DNA from: Leptospiraceae bacterium
GTDB taxonomy: Bacteria > Spirochaetota > Leptospiria > Leptospirales > Leptospiraceae
DNA length: 34,426 bases
Reading direction: 5' to 3'
Assembly: GCA_025360185.1 (NCBI GenBank)
Contig: JANYCR010000511.1
Coordinates: 1-34,426, forward strand
A program made the position numbers and the translations under genes. Each line of letters starts with the position of its first letter. Position 1 is the first letter of the stretch. Below the pieces are notes generated by a model that saw only the letters and a list, made by a program, of their open reading frames with translations, made no database searches and was not told the DNA's origin. Of the stretch, positions 24,391-31,834 are shown piece after piece.

Positions 24391-24912
24391 ATGAAAATTT
24401 TTTATACTCCAACTTTTTACAACAAATGCAAAAATCTTACCGAAGAACAACATAATTCTTCTCTTCTAATTCCCGCTGACTTATTAGATTTTTGGAATGA
24501 AAAAACAGACGATGATGAAGACAGTCGAAGGGATTATCTACATTTGCTGCTGAAAAAGTATCGGTTTTTGATTTACAATGGCATTCTCGAAAAAAGTGAA
24601 ACTTTGATGACAAAATACCAAGAGAAAGACCAACGTCTTCGTAAAGTGGCTATTCGTCCTTATCCGGAGGATTGGGCTGAATTGAAACAGCTCAAAGCTT
24701 TCTTTAACAAAAGTATTTGTATGATTGCGGTCTTTTTAATAATACTTGACTCTCTAGGTGTAGCAGAATCTATACCCGAACATCTAGCGAATTTCGGAGT
24801 TCCTATGAAATCGCATTTTCGCTTATACACAAAAGCTATTCTATCAAGGAAAAATTCCTTCTATGATAGGCAGATGCAATATCGGCGGGATAAGTTTCAC
24901 AAAAAAATTTAG
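24391..24912 (+). CDS. DUF1564 family protein (paralogue 2)
   Basis: This protein has 173 residues. The blocks match the copy at 1519-2031: SSLLIP, then LLKKYRFLIYNG, KYQEK, RPYPEDWAELKQLKAFFNKS, LDSLGVAESIPEHL, TKAILSRKNSFYDRQ. Identity is highest around the central DWAELK box and lowest in the N-terminal 20 residues and the acidic insert (TDDDEDSRR, about residue 48). Both the N-terminal strand-helix-helix and the central block could be ribbon-helix-helix-like units; the function of the family is unknown. The start is ATG with a weak ribosome site. It lies downstream of the sugar transferase fusion with a 134-base gap, so it is probably transcribed separately. Confidence 0.85.
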   Translation: MKIFYTPTFYNKCKNLTEEQHNSSLLIPADLLDFWNEKTDDDEDSRRDYLHLLLKKYRFLIYNGILEKSETLMTKYQEKDQRLRKVAIRPYPEDWAELKQLKAFFNKSICMIAVFLIILDSLGVAESIPEHLANFGVPMKSHFRLYTKAILSRKNSFYDRQMQYRRDKFHKKI

Positions 24913-24995
24913 CAATAGAGAAAATTTGTCCTGCAACTTGGAGACTCCGAAAGCCCGATGGCGAAGCCGTACACGCATTAGCCAACCTCGCCAAA

Positions 24996-26657
24996 CTAAA
25001 TAGAAATATTACTTTGTTTCCCCGAATATTCGGCAACTAGAATAGTAATATCATCCATAAATTGACTTTGAGAATTGCCGGTAAATGTTAGAACTGAATC
25101 ATAAATTTTATTGCATAAATCAGAAGAAGAGTCAAAGTGGTATTTAAGGCTAATATCTATTAGCTTTTTCTCTCCAAACATGTCTTGATTTTTATCTCTC
25201 GCCTCTGTAACACCATCTGTATATAATATGATCTTATCCCCTACTTCTAATTTTGTGACTACTTCTTCTGAATTGGTTTTAAAAGCTTCACAGATAATTC
25301 GTCCCCTTGAATTAATGAATTCATATCCACCATTGAGTCCTACTTTCAAAATCGGTAAATGCCCGGCATTTGCCGAAGTCATAATTCCATCTTGTAAATT
25401 AATATGACAAAATACTGCAGATAAAAAATGTCCGCTCAATTTTCCCTGCAAGGCGCGATGTATTTTTTTTAGGGACCCTGCTGGACTCAATTTCATTTCA
25501 TAACAATCTTGCAATGACATCTTTACCATTGTCGCGAGGAAGGCTGCTGGAACCCCATGTCCAGAAACATCGCAAATAAATAATAGCAAATCGTTTTCAT
25601 TTTTATAGTCGAAGTCAATAAAATCTCCACCCACGCCCATCATTGGTTGATAGCGGAAACTAAGAGTAGCCCCATTTATTTTAGGAACATCCTCTGGTAA
25701 CAAGGATAATTGAATTTTTTTTGCAATCATGATTTGCTTTTCTAATTCTTGCGATTGTTCTTGAATAGTATGCGTTCTTTCTTCTACTTTTCTTTCGAGG
25801 CTTTCATTAAAATTTGAAATTTCAATGATCAAGTTGTATTGCACTTCGGACGCAATCTTAAGATTATTTACCATAACATTAAAACTCTTCGCGAGGTTTC
25901 CAAATTCATCCTTCGCATCAAAATTTTCTATCATGGTCAAATTTCCAGAAGCAAGATTATTCACTGCCGCGGAAAGAATTTCCAATGGTCTCGTAAAATA
26001 TCTAGTGAGAATAAATGCAGCAATTGCTGTGACGCAAAAAGTAAAAAAAGATAGAGAAAAGGCAACAAATGTCATGCTACGACGAAATACATTAACTTCA
26101 CTCATATCCACTTCGATGACTACTACCCCGACCGCATCACCCACTCGATTGAATATACTTGCATATACCCAAATCATATCAGCCACTTCTGAATATTTTA
26201 TCTCTGAATCATTATCCGATTCAGATTTATTACGGATAATACTCTTTATTCTCTCAATGCTATTTTGATTTCCACTGAATACTTTACCTGTATCCGCAAT
26301 CCAATGATTACTTACCTCATATCGAGATAGTGCATAATATAAAGTATCCACAGATCGATTATAATTTAAAGTAAAAATAGAATGCATACTACTTTCATTG
26401 ACATAGACTTTTTCTAAAACTCTAATGTATTCTTGGACGATTGGATTGTTCGCATCTCTGCTTGATATAATTTTTAAATGCTCATCCCCTGAAATCATTA
26501 CTGAAATAAATTTTGCCACAGACCTTTTGTGATTTTTAAAATTTTTCAAAAACATCCCGTATGCAAATTGATACATAAATATTCCGAGTATAAAAGATAT
26601 GGCTATATCTAGTCCGAGGAATCCTATTATTAATTTTTTACGTAATGTAAATATCAT
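24996..26657 (-). CDS. Membrane HAMP sensor with SpoIIE-type PP2C phosphatase
   Basis: This protein has 553 residues. Transmembrane helix 1 (about 8-32), a periplasmic sensor (about 35-190), helix 2 (about 195-218), a HAMP domain (220-272, TRPLEILSAAVNNLASGN), a coiled coil (about 280-315) and a PP2C/SpoIIE domain (about 320-550). Metal-binding residues are in VGGDFIDF (Asp345) and CDVSGHG (Asp363). LYTDGVTEARD and the final MDDITILVAEY are standard SpoIIE boxes. Family role: dephosphorylation of an anti-sigma-factor antagonist in a partner-switching pathway in response to an external signal. No antagonist (STAS) or anti-sigma gene is adjacent, so its partner must be elsewhere. Confidence 0.92.
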   Translation of the reverse strand: MIFTLRKKLIIGFLGLDIAISFILGIFMYQFAYGMFLKNFKNHKRSVAKFISVMISGDEHLKIISSRDANNPIVQEYIRVLEKVYVNESSMHSIFTLNYNRSVDTLYYALSRYEVSNHWIADTGKVFSGNQNSIERIKSIIRNKSESDNDSEIKYSEVADMIWVYASIFNRVGDAVGVVVIEVDMSEVNVFRRSMTFVAFSLSFFTFCVTAIAAFILTRYFTRPLEILSAAVNNLASGNLTMIENFDAKDEFGNLAKSFNVMVNNLKIASEVQYNLIIEISNFNESLERKVEERTHTIQEQSQELEKQIMIAKKIQLSLLPEDVPKINGATLSFRYQPMMGVGGDFIDFDYKNENDLLLFICDVSGHGVPAAFLATMVKMSLQDCYEMKLSPAGSLKKIHRALQGKLSGHFLSAVFCHINLQDGIMTSANAGHLPILKVGLNGGYEFINSRGRIICEAFKTNSEEVVTKLEVGDKIILYTDGVTEARDKNQDMFGEKKLIDISLKYHFDSSSDLCNKIYDSVLTFTGNSQSQFMDDITILVAEYSGKQSNISI

Positions 26658-26752
26658 TTTACTTCACCAAATTATAAATCTTTGCAATAGAAATCAAGGT
26701 TATAAATAAAGGATTCTGGGGCAGTGAAGTTTTTTGAGGCATTATCCGGCTG

Positions 26753-28444
26753 TCAAAGATTAACTACGTCAGTAAACCAATTTGATTTATTGCCCGCGTT
26801 ATCTTGTACTCTTACCTGGATAAGTAAAGGATTTTTAATAGCCTTAATACTTTTTGCAATTTCAACCTTGATAAAATTTCGATCCCGATCAAACACAAAT
26901 GGATAAGACGATCCCTCTAACAAAACCTCAATCCTATTACTTATACCCGAACCCCTATCGCTCGCATAATAAAATCGTTCGATCATAGTAGAATCCTGTA
27001 TCTCAGGCAAATTATAATGTCTATAAATCAAATATGGATACGTAATGGTTGGTGGAGATTTATCGCGCATAATAGCTATAATCCCTAATCGCCCAAAACT
27101 AAATGCTATTGAATTTGCATTTTTTTTTCCCGACATAGGAACCCACCTATTCAGAACACTATCATACAAATAAAGAGCTTCGTCTTTCTCTGAGAAACTT
27201 CCCATAAAAATTCCCTCCGCCGCACCTTTCCAAGAAAAATTATACGCTGTCACTTGGTATGCATTTCCAGAGGGAATTAAGTTAGGAAGAAGAACATCGT
27301 CTGGTATTTTTTCAAGCTTTGTAATTTTTACACTTCCATCGCCTAATACATTTGTCTTTGAAAAATTCAGACTTAACTTTTCATCTTCCGAGCTAAACTT
27401 TGTTGTTGATTTTGGTTTTACATAATTTTCATTTTTCATGGTGAAAAAATTGAATTTTAAACTAGATTCATTTCCTGATGCATCGAATAGTGATACTTCG
27501 ACTAACATCTGTTTCCCCTCATCTATATTATTTAGATCAATAGAATGAGAATTCTTATCATCATACAGATTATATACATAGAAAGCTGGGGATAATGACG
27601 ATTTATTGATATCATATAAACTATCTTTATCAGAAGCTTCTTTATAAGTCATACGTTTAAAATTTCTTTCAAACACGACCAATTCATTTATCTTTAAGCG
27701 AAGACCATAGACATTATTTTGATTTTTAGAGCTTATTCTGTCAAATCCCGCTACTTTAAATTTTACTTTCCCACTTAATTTTACTTCCTCGGAATTTGTG
27801 AAGGAGTAAGAGGTTTTGCTTAAACCTATTGTGGCAAAATTTTTACTGTATCCATTATCAGAATCAATAAATATTGATTGGATGACAGGCGGATTTTTGT
27901 CTTCTTGCTTATAGTTAATAAAGCTAAGCGGATTAAAATATTCTTTTGCATCAAAGAGTTCTAGATGCAGATGAGAAATTCCGGATCCTGTTTCACCGGA
28001 GCGGGCAATTCTATCTTTAGATTTTACTTTGAAATATTCTGGTTTTAACTTTACTTGAAAACCTTCTGGCTTTCCAAGTAATAATAATGCTGTTTTTAAT
28101 TCTTCTAGTCCATTTACATCCCCACTTAAATCATTCAAGTGCGCATACTTTGCATATATCTTAAGTGACGGGGAGAATAAATTTATACTCAGTCCATATC
28201 CATTATTTGCATAGCTCATTGTCGCAATATTTCCATCGTATACGGATAATACTGAGAAACCGTTAATGCCATAAGTCTTATAGTCACAACCCATATGAAG
28301 ATGGGAATTTCGAAATTCAGCAAAGGTCCCGGAAATTGGAAGTCGAACCTGCATTGGCCAATACACAGAATCAATTTTTCCAGGCTCAATCGCAATTAAT
28401 TGTAAACAGAAAATAAACCAGAAACAGAAAACTATCTTCTTCAT
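26753..28444 (-). CDS. Exported M23 (LytM-type) endopeptidase with C-terminal beta domains
   Basis: This protein has 563 residues. The signal peptide ends near LQLIA-IEP. The M23 domain (about 30-175) keeps the full zinc and catalytic set: His50 and Asp54 in HMGCD, His102 in YAHL, and His158 and His160 in SHLHLEL. The following 390 residues are beta-rich (KVKFKVAGFDRISS, ESSLKFNFF, KSPPTITYP) and look like two or three Ig-like or carbohydrate-binding sandwich domains, ending QDNAGNKSNWFTDVV. Likely role: cleavage of peptidoglycan cross-links in the periplasm. It is divergent from an LptE-like gene across 48 bases, with a TTGACA promoter box directed at it. No inactivating change was seen. Confidence 0.9.
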   Translation of the reverse strand: MKKIVFCFWFIFCLQLIAIEPGKIDSVYWPMQVRLPISGTFAEFRNSHLHMGCDYKTYGINGFSVLSVYDGNIATMSYANNGYGLSINLFSPSLKIYAKYAHLNDLSGDVNGLEELKTALLLLGKPEGFQVKLKPEYFKVKSKDRIARSGETGSGISHLHLELFDAKEYFNPLSFINYKQEDKNPPVIQSIFIDSDNGYSKNFATIGLSKTSYSFTNSEEVKLSGKVKFKVAGFDRISSKNQNNVYGLRLKINELVVFERNFKRMTYKEASDKDSLYDINKSSLSPAFYVYNLYDDKNSHSIDLNNIDEGKQMLVEVSLFDASGNESSLKFNFFTMKNENYVKPKSTTKFSSEDEKLSLNFSKTNVLGDGSVKITKLEKIPDDVLLPNLIPSGNAYQVTAYNFSWKGAAEGIFMGSFSEKDEALYLYDSVLNRWVPMSGKKNANSIAFSFGRLGIIAIMRDKSPPTITYPYLIYRHYNLPEIQDSTMIERFYYASDRGSGISNRIEVLLEGSSYPFVFDRDRNFIKVEIAKSIKAIKNPLLIQVRVQDNAGNKSNWFTDVVNL

Positions 28445-28449
28445 AAAGA

Positions 28450-28479
28450 AATAAAGATTTACAAGACGCTTGCTGTCAA
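28450..28479 (-). promoter_or_regulatory. Promoter for the M23 gene, abutting its start codon
   Basis: On the - strand TTGACA (28479-28474), an 18-base spacer and TTTATT (28455-28450), with only five bases before the ATG at 28444. The expected transcription start is at the ATG itself, so a leaderless mRNA is predicted if this is the active promoter. No Shine-Dalgarno lies before the ATG. Confidence 0.5.
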
Positions 28480-28492
28480 TTTTATTTCCTTT

Positions 28493-29095
28493 ATGCGATT
28501 TTTCCAGTCGGATATCATAAAACTTATTTCGCTCATTTTGTATTTTTCTCTTATATTTTTTTCTTGTGCTTATTTTTTAAAAGAGCCAGGTCGTCCACCA
28601 AAGGTCAATGGAGTCGCAATTAACGACTCTTATCGGAAAATTTATATTCACAATATGCAGAATGATTCGTATGGCAGCGCAGTTCATACAACTCTAACAC
28701 AACTAGTAAAGGCAGAGATTGATCGAAGAGGGAGATTTATACAAACCCGCGATAAATCTGCTGCTGCATTTCGTTTCTATGGAAGCGTTGTTCATTACCA
28801 AAAGATTGGAAATATCATGGACACGTTCGGTCAACAAATGAGTTCTGAAATTTCTATCGTTGTGCGATTAGAAATCCAGGAGGCGATCACCGGTGAAAAA
28901 ATTCCCTTGGAAAGAGATGAAATTTTAGCTCGGGCTTATTATTCAGAACAAATGGGCTATCGTGAATCGGAAGAGCAAGCACAAGCAAGAATGTTACGCA
29001 ACCTTTCCTATCGGATTTCGGAAGAAAGCGAAAATGCTTGGTATTATTATATAAAAGAAAAATATTATCCGAATGTAAGTCTTGAAAAAAAGTAG
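28493..29095 (+). CDS. LptE-like LPS-assembly lipoprotein
   Basis: This protein has 200 residues. The signal ends in LIFFSC-AYF, with Ser before Cys25, an acceptable lipobox. The mature core shows the LptE-like fold pattern: KIYIHNMQNDSYGSAVHTTL (strand then helix), LTQLVKAEIDRRGRF, a KSAAAFRFYGSV strand with Ala/Gly and a long C-terminal amphipathic helix (SEEQAQARMLRNLSYRISEE). LptE plugs the LptD barrel and helps insert lipopolysaccharide in the outer membrane. This is a family-level resemblance; other small outer-membrane lipoproteins have similar topology. Its divergent neighbour is a murein endopeptidase, which fits an envelope locus. Short 48-base divergent promoter region. Confidence 0.65.
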   Translation: MRFFQSDIIKLISLILYFSLIFFSCAYFLKEPGRPPKVNGVAINDSYRKIYIHNMQNDSYGSAVHTTLTQLVKAEIDRRGRFIQTRDKSAAAFRFYGSVVHYQKIGNIMDTFGQQMSSEISIVVRLEIQEAITGEKIPLERDEILARAYYSEQMGYRESEEQAQARMLRNLSYRISEESENAWYYYIKEKYYPNVSLEKK

Positions 29096-29135
29096 ATAGA
29101 ATTTTTATCCAGTTTTAAAATTATGTAGGTCAGCT

Positions 29136-29438
29136 ATGAAAAAAATTAAACTTTCCCGTGGTAAGTCAGCAATCATCGATGATGATGATTTCGAAAGAGT
29201 GAGTCAATACAAATGGTATATAAATGAAAATGCTGAAAAAACAAAACTCTACGCAATGCGCTCCAAATTAAAAAGCGAAGAAGGAATCGTAAAAGGCACT
29301 AAAGTTTATATGCATCGCTTTATTTTACAAGTCGTTGAAAAGACCGCAGTGATACAGCACAAAAATGGAAACACTCTCGACAACCGAAAAGATAACTTAA
29401 CAATTAAAAAGCGAGCAGTGAATAAAAAAACAAAATAG
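29136..29438 (+). CDS. Small HNH-type endonuclease-like protein with altered active site
   Basis: This protein has 100 residues. The layout KLSRGKSAIIDDDDFERVSQ, YKWYIN, MRSK, YMHRFIL and HKNGNTLDNRKDNL is that of phage-type HNH homing endonucleases. His60 (YMHRFIL), His75 (QHKNGN) and Asn83 (LDNR) are in place. The residue before the second histidine, Asp in the usual VDHINGN motif, is Gln here (VIQHKNG), which may weaken or abolish metal use. There is no intron, intein or phage gene near it, so it is a free-standing copy, perhaps domesticated. The ribosome site is AGGT. It converges on the OppA-like gene with 44 bases between. Confidence 0.75.
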   Translation: MKKIKLSRGKSAIIDDDDFERVSQYKWYINENAEKTKLYAMRSKLKSEEGIVKGTKVYMHRFILQVVEKTAVIQHKNGNTLDNRKDNLTIKKRAVNKKTK

Positions 29439-29482
29439 CTCAAGCTTTTTTTGCGTCTATTCGTGAGTAATCTCTAGAAACA

Positions 29483-30943
29483 TTACTTAACAATTAATTC
29501 GATTAATTCTGAAAACGCAGAGGCTTTTTTGGAAAGTATGTAATTTTCATGAATAGACCATAGAAAAACTAAAGGAGCATCCTCTTTAATTTTTTTTATT
29601 ATTTCAACTGGATTTACATTCTCATCGGGGTTAATTCGAATTTGCCTAATGTATTCATCAACCAACGGATTCGAATAAAAGGATCGATTGCCTGCATTGC
29701 CAAAGGAATCACTTGCTAAAATTGGATCGATAAAATTAACAACGGAATCATAATCAATATACCAGGTAAGCAAGGTTAGATCCCCCTTTTTTTCGGAATT
29801 CTCTTTATACAATTTCGTTTTTTCCATAGGGAGTATTAAAATTTTTAGTCCCAATTCTTTAAAATACTGCGCGAGAACTGCACCCTTCGCCTTATTCTCA
29901 TCATCCGCTCTCATTCTAAGCTCTATCGTTTGGTTTAGGATAGCAGGAAAACATTTTGACTGTGATAATTTTTTCTTCGCAAACTCTAGGTTATACTCAT
30001 AATAAAATTTTTCTTTTGTAAATGGCTCTAAGTATTCATTTGTAACTGAAGCGTTTACTTCACTTGCAAAGGATTCAAATATCTTTTCAATGATTAGTTT
30101 TTTATTCACAGCATAATTTAATGCTGTTCTAAATGATAAATCAAAACAGGGATTATTGTGGTTAATCGCTATATACTGCAATGATTTTCCTTTAACAATT
30201 TTCTTTTCATTCTCCTTAACCTCAGAATGTGCTAATAAAAAATAAGGGATTTTCATTACGTCTAATCTATTTTTTTCAAATAAATAGATCGCGCTAGACG
30301 GCTGATTTAAAACTTGTAATACTAAGCCATCTGGAAATTTTTTACTTTTAATTTTTGAAATTTGATTTAAAGCAAGCGCTATACTTTCATTCTTATTCCA
30401 TTGCTTTAAAAAAAAGATACCGCTACTTTTAAAATTTCCATTTGCCTTATGTTCCATTTCCTGGTAAATCGACGCTGGGGCTAATGCTAATAAACCAAGA
30501 TACTTATTATTATTCGAATCAAATTCTAGTAATAATTCTAAGTCTGAAATAATATGAATTGATTTAATAAATCCATATCTTGCTTTTCTTGGACCTTTCT
30601 CCGTTTTCAATCTAGTCAATGAATAGGCAACATCTCTTGAATTTAAATTAGCCTGGTTTATAGTATCAAAATTATTCAGCTTTACCTTAAGCTTATTTCC
30701 TATGAAATAAAAATCCTTTGCAAGCTCTCCTTCTATCGCACCCGATTGATTGAATCGAAATAATTTTGAAAATAATAATGAATTAATTTTCTGAGAGGTT
30801 AGATCAACGGAATAAATAGGATCCAAAGTAGTCGGATCGGATGCAATTCCAACGCGCAGATAATTTTCATTGACCCCTTCATTCTCATGCTTGCAAAATA
30901 AAAATAGTCCGATACAGAGAATAAATAAAAAGAATAACTTCAA
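29483..30943 (-). CDS. Solute-binding lipoprotein, family 5 (OppA/DppA-like)
   Basis: This protein has 486 residues. The signal ends in LFLFC-KHE (Cys17, with an unusual Phe before it). YLRVGIASDPTTLDPIYSVD is the opening of SBP_bac_5 proteins, and NSRDVAYSLTRLK with FRTALNYAVNKKLIIEKIF are later family boxes. Role: capture of a peptide, nickel or similar solute for an ABC importer; no permease or ATPase gene is adjacent. The start is TTG in a TTGA overlap with the stop of the upstream gene (30940-30943), so the two are translated from one mRNA and the start is coupled. A stand-alone binding protein may take part in sensing rather than import. Confidence 0.85.
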   Translation of the reverse strand: MKLFFLFILCIGLFLFCKHENEGVNENYLRVGIASDPTTLDPIYSVDLTSQKINSLLFSKLFRFNQSGAIEGELAKDFYFIGNKLKVKLNNFDTINQANLNSRDVAYSLTRLKTEKGPRKARYGFIKSIHIISDLELLLEFDSNNNKYLGLLALAPASIYQEMEHKANGNFKSSGIFFLKQWNKNESIALALNQISKIKSKKFPDGLVLQVLNQPSSAIYLFEKNRLDVMKIPYFLLAHSEVKENEKKIVKGKSLQYIAINHNNPCFDLSFRTALNYAVNKKLIIEKIFESFASEVNASVTNEYLEPFTKEKFYYEYNLEFAKKKLSQSKCFPAILNQTIELRMRADDENKAKGAVLAQYFKELGLKILILPMEKTKLYKENSEKKGDLTLLTWYIDYDSVVNFIDPILASDSFGNAGNRSFYSNPLVDEYIRQIRINPDENVNPVEIIKKIKEDAPLVFLWSIHENYILSKKASAFSELIELIVK

Positions 30944-31794
30944 AGATAAAAGCCAAAACCTAAGAGTGAAATTTTTTCTTGCATTGGGTTATATTTTTTT
31001 TCTTTCATCGAAAACAATACTGATTGTATTTCTTCTTCGATAAATATATAGTAATCTTCCATATTATAACGAACTCCTACTCTTCCAAAAAAACGCATCG
31101 CTGTACAACCGGTAAAACAAGATCCTATACCCAAACCAGTGCTAAGATATAAATCGAATTTATCCTCTGGAAAATAATGATACTTTATCGCAAGATCAAA
31201 GGTATCGACTCCAAGGTAAATAGGCTGAGAGTTTTTTACAAAAGATTGCGCCATATAGATATTAGTCAAAGGATTCGTGCCTCCAAAAAAAACATAAGGT
31301 AAAAAAACATTTGAATATCTAGAAGAATCTGGTTTAAAAGCATACGATCCAGATGAAATGCCAAACTGTAAACCGATAGAATCATTTTTATGTTTATTTT
31401 CGAGATAAAAACGTTTAATTGACGATGTAGATTCAGAACGTATTGCACTAGAAGACAATTCATCATTTAACAAATAGAGAGCTAACAGAGAATTAGCCCC
31501 CAAATTTGCAGCCAATGATGACGCATAACCTGGAGAAGCCTGGTTAGCGCTAAATAAAGCTAATGCAATAAACTCAGATAAAGAAGTGGTCGGATCAAAT
31601 TTATCATTGACTATCGAAAGATTTCCTCGACCTCCACCAAGAATAAGTTGTGCAGAATATTTTTTTTCATTCTCAGGAGATGTTTTTTCTACTTGCTTTC
31701 TAGGTTCATTGAGGTTGGAGACTGGAGACGTTTCGTCTTGAGAAAACATAGAGCTAGCAAAAATTATAAAGATTAGAATTATTTTTTTCATCAT
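30940..31794 (-). CDS. Outer-membrane-like protein of unknown function
   Basis: This protein has 284 residues. A signal peptide (MMKKIILIFIIFASSMFSQ) is followed by a short charged linker (PRKQVEKTSPENEKKY) and then glycine- and aromatic-rich alternating strands (KYSAQLILGGGRGNLS, STGLGIGSCFTGCTAMRFFG, KISLLGFGFYL), suggesting a small beta-barrel. Cys residues near the CFTGC segment could form a disulfide. The start has two consecutive ATGs; the first is listed. It overlaps the binding-protein gene by four bases and follows the SNF2 helicase gene after 40 bases, so all three could be cotranscribed. No homologue is recognised. Confidence 0.6.
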   Translation of the reverse strand: MMKKIILIFIIFASSMFSQDETSPVSNLNEPRKQVEKTSPENEKKYSAQLILGGGRGNLSIVNDKFDPTTSLSEFIALALFSANQASPGYASSLAANLGANSLLALYLLNDELSSSAIRSESTSSIKRFYLENKHKNDSIGLQFGISSGSYAFKPDSSRYSNVFLPYVFFGGTNPLTNIYMAQSFVKNSQPIYLGVDTFDLAIKYHYFPEDKFDLYLSTGLGIGSCFTGCTAMRFFGRVGVRYNMEDYYIFIEEEIQSVLFSMKEKKYNPMQEKISLLGFGFYL

Positions 31795-31834
31795 AGAATT
31801 CTGACTGTACCAATAGTATAATTGATACTTTTAT

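Noticed and set aside
25825-26268. 147-codon open frame antisense to the HAMP-SpoIIE gene
   Set aside because: The opposite strand carries intact HAMP and coiled-coil sequence; the antisense frame has no recognisable domain or start signal.
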